This document shows, in pieces, positions 14,381-26,900 of a stretch of 64,000 bases of DNA (the stretch's first letter is position 1; the number at the start of each line of letters is the position of its first letter). The translations under genes and the position numbers were made by a program. Source of the DNA: Apostichopus japonicus. Lineage: Eukaryota > Echinodermata > Holothuroidea > Aspidochirotida > Stichopodidae. Below the pieces are notes generated by a model. It had not been told where the DNA came from. It saw only the letters and a program-made list of their open reading frames with translations, and made no database searches. The stretch is from assembly GCF_037975245.1 (NCBI RefSeq), contig NC_092572.1, forward strand, positions 20,026,489 through 20,090,488, in the 5' to 3' direction.

Positions 14381-15284
14381 ATTCCTATACGACTAAATTC
14401 TCCAACAGCTTGTTCGTGTGGAATAAAACGCGATTTTTTTCCGGTTATATTATCTGTCAATGATAAAGTTTAAAATATTGTTCTACTGGAAACCGCATTT
14501 GTCCATAAATATTATAGGTACTAACATGAAGATTATTCAGTAGCAAAACTGTGGAGAAGATAGTCCATTCCGAAGTGTGCAAATGAAGTTACTATTTAAG
14601 AAAGGTCACCCAAAATAGAGCCTGTGCAAACAAAGAACTTGTTCCACTCTCAACCCCAGTCTCTTTGAAGGTATAGTGGTGAAGTTAACGTCTGCTTATA
14701 TTCTGAAAGCCCCACGTACAGTGTACACAGATAGGCCTGCACGTGTAGACCTATACAGCGCATTGATAGATCAGATAAACCAGTCTTTTATCTTTTCCTT
14801 ATGAAAAGACAAAATGTGTAGTATTTAAGCCATTATGTGTATTTACGTTTATCACACTTTCAGTTGACTAACTTCCCAGAGCAGATAGTTGTTAATTTAA
14901 ATAACAATATAGCAGTTGAATTCCTGCATACTGTGATGAATAGCTGATGAACGCACAAGCTGGTAACAACATTCGTGATTATCTGAATCAAGGTATACTT
15001 ACCCTGCCTAGAGAAAAGCCTTTTATAACAGTTTGGATAAAAGCATTATGCAACAGACTAAAAGAATACCCAAGTTCCGCCGGCAAGAAGAAAGGACAAA
15101 AGAAAACAAAACAAAACAAAGATTTAGTTTTATATCGGCTATCTTGTATTTACACTAATTAATTGTGAGCTGTAAACAAACATCCCCGTATCGTTCTGAA
15201 TATCCCGGCACACTTTATTCATCTCGTATCAATAATGATCAAGTTATATCTTCTGAAATTCTTTGATCAGAATTTCTTTAGTTT
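14381..15284. other. Non-coding stretch with one dispersed-repeat copy
   Basis: No gene seen. 14607-14700 (CACCCAAAATAGAGCCTGTG ... CCACTCTCAACCCCAGTCTC) matches a dispersed family with copies at about 27565, 29065, 41480 and, inverted, 35785 and 40725. The short frame at 14947-15162 has no recognisable features. Confidence 0.55.
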
Positions 15285-15596
15285 GATTGCAGGGGCGGAT
15301 CCAGGGGGGCCGACCCGGCCCCGGCCCCCCCCCCCTTTTTGGAAATCAGTTGCGTTTTTTTTATGTGGGAGTACTTCAAATTCCTAATAGGCATAACTTG
15401 GTGAAAGAAAAGCCTAATATATATCCAGCTGCTCTTCCCTGAAACGCTATCGTTTTTATTCCAAATTTGAAACTAAGGCAATTATCAGGCCTACGCGACA
15501 TCACATATTAATTAGATACGGCTCAGTACTATAGTGCTGACTATTACTGTCAGGGAAAATCAATGCACAGTTAGCAAGTATATCATAATTATCTGA

Positions 15597-15679
15597 ATGA
15601 AAGGGGGTGTAGGCGGTTTTACACTATCTAACGCAACGTAGTCGCCAAGAACCTGAAGTATTTTTAAGGGAGGGCCCGA
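15597..15679 (+). repeat. Terminal inverted repeat of Penelope-like element, copy 1
   Basis: Runs ATGAAAGGGGGTGTAGGCGG ... TTTTTAAGGGAGGGCCCG. It is nearly identical to the reverse complement of 17974-18056. Confidence 0.85.
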
Positions 15680-15919
15680 GGAACATGAACTTATAGCATG
15701 CTCCTCGTGGTGAAACATAATTGCACCTATTAGGTGAATTGAGTGTACTGTTAATAGTAGGAGAGACTAGTGTAGGTTCTTATGACCAACTAGACCGGTT
15801 TCTGCTCTCAAACTTTATAGGAGGAGCTTCATCAGTAGTAGCCTTTGAATATTTTATATTCGGCCTGGGCGTCTCGTTCTCAAAATGCATCTATTTTCTG
15901 TGCACGAGTTTTTATGGAC

Positions 15920-17966
15920 TCATAGTGCAGCTATAAGAGCATCTAAAAGAGCTTCGTGTGAACCTTGAGAGTCAGCTGATTCTTCGTTAGTATGAAACCT
16001 TGAGTTAACAAGTAAATCTTTGAGATTTTGGGCCCTTTTGTAGGCTAGAATCGGTTCTTTTGGAAACAGTTTGGATAATTCCGCGTGCAGGGGCGTAGCG
16101 AGCGGGGGGGTGTGGGGGTGTCACACCCCCCAATAATTTGGTCGCTGTCGGCAAATTTTGGGTCTGTCGGCAAAAGGAGAAAAGGTGAAGAGAGCGGAAG
16201 GGGAAGAAAGAAGGAAAGCTGAATAGAGAAAAGGAGAACGGGAGCTTCTTTATCGGTTATTTCGATTTTCCAGTTCTTCATCTGATAAACTCATTCACCA
16301 ATCCAATCACCCGACGCCTGCAAGTTAAAAACCTCTCGGCAAATAACTGATAATGTCACGGCCGTCAGTATAGCTACTGTAGCCAGGCTCAGCTAGACGA
16401 GTGCCAGAATCGCCGGCACTCAGTGAAAGAAATGGAATTAAAGGCTTCCGTATAGGCCGCAGCCCATGAGTCGTGCTATAGTGTGACAACGTGTTGTTAT
16501 TATCCTCTGTTCAGAATGACGTCATCGCATATGTCATTCGTTCTCCGTGGAAAACTTAAGGACACGGCTCACGAATTGTACACAATTTTTAACGTTTCTC
16601 GCTTGTATATCAATGAATGTTGTTATTTCTCATTACCGGAAAGTTTTCTGAACATTTTCATCACGAAGTTTTACTATTTCAACGATCGGTGAAAGAGAAA
16701 ACACAGTTCGATAATTGGTCCCAATTAATTCTTCTTCTGCCGAATGCTATAAAAATAATATCGAAATGGAAATTCTACGGTGCCAAATTTGACTTTAAAT
16801 ATGCACCAGATTGCATCTAAGGACGTTTCAAAACTAAAAATTTTCCAAAGGGGAGGGGGACACCCCCTCCCCTTAGACCCCTCCCCCATTTCAGTCACCA
16901 CTTCCAGATCCGTCGGCAAATCAAATCCTCTACCCCCCCCCCCCCCAAAACCCAGCAAAAAAAACTTCGCTACGCCCCTGTCCGCGTGTTGCAAGATTAA
17001 GTGCCAATGTTTCAAAAGTACATTTTTCAAATGCGTGGTTTTGATATGGGGTGTATAGGTAAGCTTGAACACCATTGGTGGTTCCTTTTGTTTAGGTTTG
17101 GTAGTGAGGTATTGCCCACGGTTTTCAAATTTTATGCCTTTCGTGGCTGAGGCAATTTCCTCTTTCTTATAGTTACGGAGTAACAGTTTCTCTGTGAACG
17201 CATTCTTTTTCTGTAAGAAAACATAGACGTGCGTATCGTAAGACTTCCCCTTTAATGAAGCCTTTAAAAGTGGCAAGTGGGTGTGCAGAGTTTCTGTCGA
17301 GGTATTGGAAGGTTTCCGTGGGTTTGGTGTAGACTTTGGTGTCTAATAACCCATTGGTTTCAAACCTTGGACCATTGAAGATTTTCAAATCTAGGTATGT
17401 TACCTCGGTGTGTAATATTTCTACCGTAAACTTTAAGAAGCGGTGAATTTCATTCAACCTGTTTACTAGTTGTTCAAGTCCCTGAGGTGAACCGTCGTAA
17501 AGCAATAGAATTTCATCTCTATAGCGGAGCCATTTTAAGATTTTATTATTTGTCGGTAAAATCTGGTTTTCCAGTCTATGCATGACGATATCACAGATTT
17601 CCGGAGAGGCTTGGCTACCCATGGCGCAACCGATCTTTTGTAGATAGAATTGGTTATTGAACTCGAAACAGTTTCTTGTTAAAAAATAAGTTCAATTAGT
17701 TTGCGCATGGATATGGAAGATATTTTATTTATTCCATATTCGCTTTTTCCGCCTTTTCATAGAATTCTTGACATATATCTAATGCCTCCTCTTGGGGAGT
17801 ATTGGTATACATGGCGACGACATCGAGTGTAGCAAGTACTACTGCTTTTGGTAACGGGGTGGCTTCCACAATTTTCAGAATGTGATTGGTGCTTTGTTAA
17901 TACAATAGGAAGCAAGAAATAGTCCACAAATTCCGATATTTTTTCGGTCGGTGATCCGTTTCCGCT
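15920..17966 (-). pseudogene. Penelope-like reverse transcriptase remnant
   Basis: Minus-strand pieces in order are PIISGNGSPTEKISEFVDYF (from about 17966), ATLDVVAMYTNTPQEEAL (catalytic motif A region), MGSQASPEI, LKWLRYRDEILLLY (catalytic motif C), VTYLDLKIFN, LYTKPTE-like VYTKPTETFQYLDRNSAHP, YTPHIK..LRKHWHL-type ending, and after the inserted hAT element ELSKLFPKEPILAYKRAQN. This order is diagnostic for Penelope-like RT. The copy is dead: frame changes near 17885 and 17225, an early stop after the motif A block, an 893-bp insertion, and YRDE where an active enzyme has two aspartates (YxDD). The RT reading resumes across the 8-bp target duplication when the insertion is ignored, and stops at 15920-15922. 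Confidence 0.85.
16088..16980. mobile_element. hAT-type non-autonomous element with perfect 8-bp target duplication
   Basis: The end CAGGGGCGTAGCGAGCGG at 16088 is mirrored by TTCGCTACGCCCCTG ending at 16980. The 8-bp TCCGCGTG lies on both sides (16080-16087 and 16981-16988), the size expected for hAT transposition. The interior has C/G tracts and the phrase CACCAGATTGCATCTAAGGA followed by CCCCTCCCCTTAGACCCCTC, shared with other small elements in this window. It holds no transposase. It interrupts the Penelope-like RT. Confidence 0.9.
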
Positions 17967-17973
17967 TATTATC

Positions 17974-18056
17974 GGGCCCTCCCTTAAAAATACTTCAGGT
18001 TCTTGGCGACTACGTTGCGTTAGATAGTGTAAAACCGCCTACACCCCCCTTTCATT
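17974..18056 (-). repeat. Terminal inverted repeat of Penelope-like element, copy 2
   Basis: Reverse complement of 15597-15679, with one extra base in the C-run. On the minus strand it passes directly into the RT-coding sequence (PIISGNGSPTEKIS). Confidence 0.85.
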
Positions 18057-18378
18057 AATAAGTATATCATAATTATCTCATTGAATATATCGACGCAATA
18101 ATAGTGTATCCATTGTACATGCACTGTTGAGCGTTGTTAAATATGTGTCTATCGAGAAAAAATATGTGCACAAAAAAGCGTGTCTGCAACGTTTCTGGTT
18201 TTTCTAGTTTTTGGCGAAATGTTTCACCATTTTGCATAAGCACTCACAATTAACCAAAAATTTTCAAGGGGGAGGGGGACAACCCCTCCCCCTAGACCCC
18301 TCCCCCAGGACGCAGATCACTAAAGTGCTACCATCGGGATGTCGGCCCCCCTTTCTCAAAATCCTGGATCCGCCCCTG

Positions 18379-20603
18379 GATTGCCCTCTGACGTCACGAC
18401 CGATAACGGCGAGTTATGGAAAGATATGACTGTAAGACCGACAATGCCTGTATGGTGACGTCACACAATTTTTATGTGACATAATTTGAAATTTGGAATG
18501 GAACCAGTCCAATATATTTATGAAATATATTGAGATCGGTTAATACTTCATAACAGTTACATTGAAACTTACGGTTGCGGTTAAACTAGAATAGATTAAT
18601 TCCCGTATATATCTTCTTCTCTTTTTTCCCCTTAAGTTCAGGGAAAAGGATTTCAGAAAACATTTTGGTGGCTACTAGGTCATGTTTGGGACGCAGATAA
18701 AAACAACTGCAACTGAATTATAATGATGATTATTCATACACGGAACACAACAAATTATTTTAGTTTACCTCTGATCTCTCTCCTTTTGGAAGTCGAAGAA
18801 ATTTCGCTATTTCGTCACAATTACGTCATTAGTGCAAACGGGTGCACCTTAATATGGACTATCTTACACGCTTTAGTCGTTGACGTGTTTATGTGAATCG
18901 TGTATAGTCTCATTATTCATACCATACCACTATATTGGCTTATGTTTTTATATGTTGATTATATCCATCTAAAAGAAGAACTGCTGAGATTTTTCATTTG
19001 AACAAATCTAGAGTAGCCTTCCTAATATCAAATGTCCTTTTCCTTTGTCATTCTTGCTAATGTTTTCTTAGACTGTGTGTGTTTGTTTACTAGTCTGTAC
19101 CATAAAAGAAAGACAAAAATAGCTTGAAATATATTGTTGTTATGTCATAGAGAGACAACTTCAACTCTAACCTCAGTGTTGCTGTAGAAATCATACATTC
19201 GTACCCTTTATATAGCCTGTCTGACAAAGACAATAGTAAGCTGTGACCAATTACTGTGAAATAAATCATCGCACCTACCAGGGCCTTACTACTCGAGTCC
19301 ATTTAATTTCTGGACACGGATTTGGATCTTCTGTAATCCACTACATTCGCTGTGAAGTTGCGGTGTTATTGTAGAAGTTTTTGGTGGCTTACGGATAACT
19401 ATTTGGCCGTTTCATTTGAAAAAGAGTGATCCTTTAAACCAATAGTCAAACGACTTTCTCGAGATATTCAAAATGCAAGAATCTAACGAAATGTTGTAGG
19501 CTTTATTACTTGCGTGCGAGAATGTTATAGTTACAATTGCAGCAATCTTGTCCTTAACAATTTTAGTTTCATAATTAATTTAGTGGCTCATGTGAATGGT
19601 CTGCATTAATCGTATTACTTTACAGGTCTACAAATTATGCGAAATAAGTGTGCGATATTTGAAAAGATCAATTTCGTTTCACTTATTCTTTAAATTACAA
19701 TTGCTGTACTGTATTGATCATTGGAAAACGTCATTGAACATTACCTAACGTAACGTCAAGTTCCTACGCAATAAAGGCAACGTACCGTAATATAAATGGA
19801 CGATCACGTTAAAATCGATCACCAGTGCCCTCTATGATCAGAATGGACAGAAGAAACATTATATCAACACAATCGACTGGCCATTATCGATTATTACGTC
19901 ATCCAATGTAATTACATAACGACACGAATATACACAGTCTTCATTAATTGTGTGAAGGAAACCACCTCCAACAAAAGACGAAATTACGAAAACCAAACTA
20001 GAAATAGAAATTGATATTTCCGAAACAAACAAACCAAAACAAGTGTAGCATATACCTGTAAATTTCGCAAATGAGCTGGGTGTACACAGCAATTTCATTT
20101 ACTTTTGCTTTATTTTGGAAAATGTTAAGCCTGCCAACAGTAATTTATTACTTCTTGATTTCGATTTTTTTTCTTCTAATAAACGTCTATTGCCATGGCG
20201 ACAGCTATAAATAAATGAAAATTCTGAAAGAAAACTTCTTCCTGAAGTAAGATGTGGTATATTTGTTTATTTGTAAAAATTCGATTTCTCGATGCCAAGG
20301 AAAGTGTATATCAGTGATGAACCTTTAAAAACAAAATGAAAACGTGATTGACTGTAAAGGTGTTAGCTGAAGCGATGACGTCGATAGAAAAGCTCTCAAG
20401 TATATACATATATTTCTCAACACACGTGTGTGCTGTAATTTAAAAAAAACAAAATCTAGCGCCCTGAAAAAAAAACATTTTAAAGTAAAACGCTCCTCTA
20501 AGACTCTTAAGGTGTCACCGACTGGCAAACTGGGGTCCCTACTCAAGTCGTCTAGTTGATTCAACGTACATTTGTTCATTTGTTAATGCGCTTGCATAAC
20601 ACA
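18379..20603. other. Gene-poor AT-rich stretch
   Basis: I found no exon-like frame with splice sites, no RNA gene and no clear repeat on either strand. Open frames here are short and featureless. Confidence 0.5.

Positions 20604-22151
<1,548 letters not shown>

Positions 22152-22243
<92 letters not shown>
22152..22243. repeat. (TA)n microsatellite
   Basis: About 90 bp of uninterrupted alternating TA. Confidence 0.95.
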
Positions 22244-23164
22244 GTCTTATAAGAAAGTAGTTATTCTCCGCGCAATAACATTGTTTAAAAAAACAACCAA
22301 GTCCTGGCTAAAGTTATGTCTACTGCGAAACTTTTATTCTAAATCTGCTGGCATTGAATAAATTGAGAATTGAAATAAACTTGAACGTGTGGCTAATTCA
22401 GATATAGTCTGGACGGAAAAATCAGATCCTCCACCGTGCCACTTTACCCAGTAAAGGTAGAACAGAAATGAAAGAACTTCAGAAATATATCACGAACAGT
22501 TTAGAGCGTCTTTGGGAAGGTTTACTTGATGTAAACAACAATACTTTCAAAACTACATTATCATATTACCAACGGCCCCAAATAGGTTAAGTAGCATCAG
22601 TATTGCCCAAAAAAATGCTACAAAGTAAGTCAATAGCCACGCCACTCAAATTAACGAAAAGGCATTTTACTACTTTGGAAGTTCAGAGCCTCAAGAAAAC
22701 GGCTAGCAATTGTGCCAACAATGATGCAATGCGCCTACATTGTATTGTTCTGTATTACAGTTACCATTAACTAGGTAGTAACATTAATACACTGAGATGT
22801 GTATTGAGACTAGTACATTTTCTCAAGGTTGTTTTCTGTCGTTTATTCAACTGTCTGGATTGTTCCTCCTTTTTAAGGAACAGTTAAATGTGACGCCTAT
22901 TTTGTTGCACTGATTTACACGTGATTAAGATGTTACTAACGTTTGATAACTAACTGTATTCTCTTTTGTTAAACGTCATGAAATACAATCTCCACAATGC
23001 CTCATTTCCAATTAAATGGCACATGTTTTGCTCTGAGAAGTGAGTCAACTGAAAATGTGATAAACTTAAATACACAACATGGCTTATACACAACATGGCT
23101 TAAATACTACACATTTGTTAACATCTTAACGGAAATGTTAGAAGGGAAACAACCTTCACATGAT
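22244..23164. other. Non-coding stretch downstream of the Ig gene
   Basis: No exon, RNA gene or repeat family recognised. It lies 3' of the minus-strand Ig gene and may hold part of its 3' untranslated region. Confidence 0.45.
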
Positions 23165-23184
23165 TTTATTTTATAATATTTATT
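23165..23184 (-). promoter_or_regulatory. Candidate poly(A) signals of the Ig gene
   Basis: AATAAA occurs on the minus strand at 23179-23184 and 23165-23170, 11 and 25 nt beyond the ancestral stop codon at 23195-23197. Two signals in such AT-rich DNA could be chance. Confidence 0.35.
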
Positions 23185-23194
23185 ACATCCTCTG

Positions 23195-23997
23195 TTAAAG
23201 CTTATTTTCTGCAGATGTCTGAAATCCCTTAGCTTTATCCTCAACAGACGTCTGCAGTCCCTTAGCTTTATCCTCAACAGATGTCTGTAATCCCTTAGCT
23301 TTATCCTCAATAGATGTCTGCAATCCCTTAGCTTAATCTTCAACAGATGTCTGTAATCCCTTAGCTTTATCTTTAACAGATGTCTGAAATCCCTTAGCTT
23401 TATCTTCAACAGATATATGTAATCCCTTAGCTTTATCCTCAACAGATATATGTAATCCCTTAGCTTTATCCTCAACGGATGTCTGCAATCCCTTAGTTTT
23501 ATCTTCAACGGATGTTTGAAATCTCTTAGCTTTATCCTCAATAGATGTCTGTAATCCCTTAGTAGTATCTTCTACTGAAGTCTGTAATTCCTTAGCTTTA
23601 TCCTCAATAGATGTCTGTAATCCCTTAGCTTTATCTTCAACAGACGTCTGTAATCCCTTAGCTTTATCCTCAATAGACGTCTGTAATCCCTTAGCTTTAT
23701 CTTCTACTGAAGTATGTAGTTCCTTAGCTTTATCTTCTATTGACGTGTGTAGTCCCTTAGCCTTGTCTTCAAGTTCACTCTGTAATTCATTCGTCTTCTC
23801 TGTTACAGTGTCTTGTAACTGTTGCGTTTTTTCGGATATCGTCTCCTGCAGATCCTCCATAAGTTCATCTGCTGAGGTAGGCACATATTTGCCGATAACA
23901 TCTTTACCAGAGGAGGTGACACCTTCAACTTTTTCCATAATGGTTGCTTTAAGTGAGTCAAAACCATGTTTCGGTCCTTCTAGTAGACTAGAGAATC
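23195..23997 (-). CDS. Ig gene exon 14: eleven-residue amphipathic repeat array with nonsense codon
   Basis: The acceptor TTACAG is at 23998-24003, phase 1. After FSSLLEGPKHGFDSLKATI and a short lead come two diverged units (ISEKTQQLQDT, VTEKTNELQSE) and then 13 near-identical 11-residue units of the form VEDKAKGLQTS (33 bp each). In the next unit one AAA has become TAA (23333-23335). Three more units follow in frame, then AENKL and a stop at 23195-23197. Such 11-mers form amphipathic helices in LEA group 3, synuclein, perilipin and apolipoprotein proteins; I infer the same here without claiming homology. The open frame above 23997 is intron. Confidence 0.75.
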
Positions 23998-26900
23998 CTG
24001 TAACCAAAAAAGGCACCGTGATAACAAGCCAGTGGTTTAAATCAAATCAAACAAATGTAACTTAAACTTAAATTGTCTGATTCTTAAAGAGGGATACAAA
24101 TGCTTTGCCGCCCTCACACTACGACGGCTGGCGACACACCTGTGACATGCGCAGTTCATTTAGTCTCCCGAATCAATGATACTAATTCCATGACAGGATA
24201 TTTGATTGCCGTTTTTAAACTTATGCACTCTATTAACGATGGTCATATTTCTATAGATCACAACTTGATAAATTGAAATATGTTTGCGACATAGAGCTGT
24301 TAATAATCGAAACAATCTGCTCATAGACTGATTGATAAGCCTGAAAGGAGGTTGGATAAATTCCTGCACAGTTTGTATTTGAAGAGTATGATGTACTGTA
24401 ACCCCGAACTGAGGACACTAAAACTACCATTCACCTTACGGCTTGGTTAATTGTCTATGGTCACGTAGCTATAATTGTACAGTATATAACTTATGGCATG
24501 TGTGTCATAACATATAACATGCCATGTACGGTTAATAGCTTTTACACAGTTACTTCAAAACACACATGTGTGCAAATGATATATAATGAACGGGACAAAC
24601 TATTCCTACGTACACCATATCCCATACTACGAACGGTATGTTGCGTTTACACATTTACTCGAAAAACATATATATGATGAAAATGATATATTAATATATT
24701 TGCACAGATAGTTGAACATCATCATATAAGGAATAAAGCATTTGCAATGATACTTGATAACATACAGGTGTAACGTACTACACTTTTGCAAAAATAACAG
24801 ATCTAGGTGTATTGAATACTAATACGGACTTTTATTTGATGGTCATATACATGGTCATGGTATGCAGTGTTTGCACACTTGGTATCCGCAGTTATTCGTA
24901 CGTGAAAAGGTATTATAGTATGTGATATATCCACATATACATCTTTGGGATATATTTTGGTTGCACACGTGATGAAATCATTCACATGAATGTAGTTACA
25001 CAAATGTATAATTGTTTTATACACTAATTTCTCTACCTGTACTAAAGAAACTAGATTCTCTTTTGCCCTCCTTCTTTGATGATTGCGTGCTTTCTGAAAA
25101 GAAAAATATTTAAGAAGATTCACAAAGATATATAATCTTAAGTATATTATGTCATGTCATTATGATAAACACTAAAATGCAGCTTAATTCTGGAGTTGAT
25201 TGGAATTTATCCATGTCTGTGTACACTTTAAACCGTATAGCAATGAAGTTTAACTGGACAGTCAATTTTCGTTTCAAACAGCATTCCGAATTGTTTCCAG
25301 CATGTTCTTCCTATACAGATGTTAAGCAGTGCCCCGAAGAGGTAATTCTGAGATTCGAACCTATAACTGGAGGTAGAGGGGTACATTACCTGTAAACTGT
25401 TTTGTAAATCCAATATTGCAAAACAAAATTTGATTTATGATCAACAAGATAGATATTCATTCAAAAGTTAATTGTTGTTTTCTTTAACAGTGTGTACGAA
25501 AATATCAAATAATGACAACGTGAATAATATCAAAATTGATTGCAAATATATAGGAGAAAGATTATATGTATATGAGTGTTAAGATTAATTTTATCTATCG
25601 CATTTCTTTGAAAGCTCACAAGTCAACGCTAGAATGGCGTCATGATAAATAACTTTATCTAGAGCTATGAATTGGACACACTCAAAACAACAGCAAAGTT
25701 ATTTTCCATCCTCCACTTTTCGTACGCTACTTTCTCGTAAGCCAATAAAACAGATTTTTGTAAAATTATAGTTTGTATGTTCACGGTCATGATGATATCA
25801 GTTCTAATTGCTTATTGAAATGTTACAGGCAGAATTAAACTGCCAACTAGATAGCCGCCCGAGGTGAGGTAATATAATAAGCCAATTATGCCAAATTAAG
25901 CAACTTAATAAGTCAATTATAAGCCATCTGGTTTCTTTCACATGTCCATGTGTCTGCTTTTAGCGTTGTTAAACGATGTCACGCAGGTTGATATTAATAA
26001 TGACACATAGTCGACGTGCGCTTATTGGAATACAAAATGGCGTCATCATTAATAAATTCCTCTAAAATGAATTCATTAGCTACATCAAAAACAAAAAACA
26101 GTTTAAAATTCCTCTTCTCCTCTTTACCCAGCTTTTCAACAACTGAGGTATTCAGAAATCAATAAATAAAAAATTATCAGATTTATTCAACTATTCATTT
26201 TCTTAAATCGTAATGATATTTTATCACTCTGACTTTAACTTGTGAAATTAAGACTGATGAATTATGCAATTGAGGATAACGTCAGATGACAGTAACCATA
26301 TTCGTTGCTTGTCAAGTGGATGAAAATGATTTGGAAGTGAAGTGCAATGACAAGAGATACAATTGTCGACCCAGGGGGTTAGGAGCCGGGGCACTGGGGG
26401 ACGTCCCCCCACTCCTACTTTTTCCAAAATAGCAAATGTGTCCTACTTGCAAATAAAATGTGCCCTTTTGATGAAGAACTGTATTTACCTACATATACAT
26501 GTAAAAATTAAGAACTTTGTTATCGGGATGATTCGCTTTAGCCTTACCTTCTGTGAGTTTTCCATTTTTCTTTCCCGGTATTTCTGATGTGGTCTCATCT
26601 TGAGGAAGTAGTTCTTCATCTGATTAAGTAATTATTTAAAAAAAAAACATCTTGTGTGCTTCATTTAATACAACGTAACACAATGTCAAATAGGGAACCA
26701 TATACCTCCAAATCATTTGAAGGGCTGATGGAATTTCAAGTAATAACAGAAAGAAACGTGATACGTTGAGCGTTAGAGATACTCATTTACCAACATCCAG
26801 CTTTCATCTAGCAACATATGTTGCTAAGATAAAAAAAAAATACACCATAATATATCTTAACATCCCTTTTGATTCCATATTGAAGTTTTTATTAATAATT

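Larger units (their letters stand above)
15595..18059 (-). mobile_element. Penelope-like element with inverted terminal repeats and 19-bp target duplication
   Basis: A 19-bp direct repeat, AAGTATATCATAATTATCT, flanks the unit at 15576-15594 and 18060-18078. Just inside it, about 83 bp are present in inverted orientation at both ends (15597-15679 and 17974-18056). Penelope-like elements are known for direct or inverted terminal repeats and variable target duplications. The interior is a minus-strand reverse transcriptase remnant. The 5' inverted repeat runs straight into the middle of the RT, so the copy is 5'-truncated. No GIY-YIG endonuclease domain could be recognised in the 240 bp left after the RT. 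A hAT-type element splits the unit at 16088-16980. Confidence 0.85.
15290..18378. mobile_element. Outer terminal-inverted-repeat DNA element, interrupted
   Basis: The left end CAGGGGCGGATCCAGG at 15290 is mirrored by the right end CCTGGATCCGCCCCTG ending at 18378. The next bases also agree: GGGGGGCCGAC on the left and its complement near 18340. GATTG lies directly outside both ends (15285-15289 and 18379-18383), which may be a 5-bp target duplication. hAT elements, which often have such ends, duplicate 8 bp, so the superfamily is uncertain. Without the Penelope-like insertion the element would be about 600 bp and non-coding, with a C-tract and a CCCCTCCCCCTAGACCCCTC module near 18285. Confidence 0.75.

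Noticed and set aside
16725-17058. Frames over the hAT-type element (both strands), including a Gly-rich stretch joined to RT sequence
   Set aside because: The Gly/Pro-rich part is the element's C/G tract; the minus-strand frame is a chance fusion of the element to the Penelope RT remnant.
23745-24065. Plus-strand 106-residue frame over the 11-mer region
   Set aside because: Antisense shadow of the minus-strand repeat exon.
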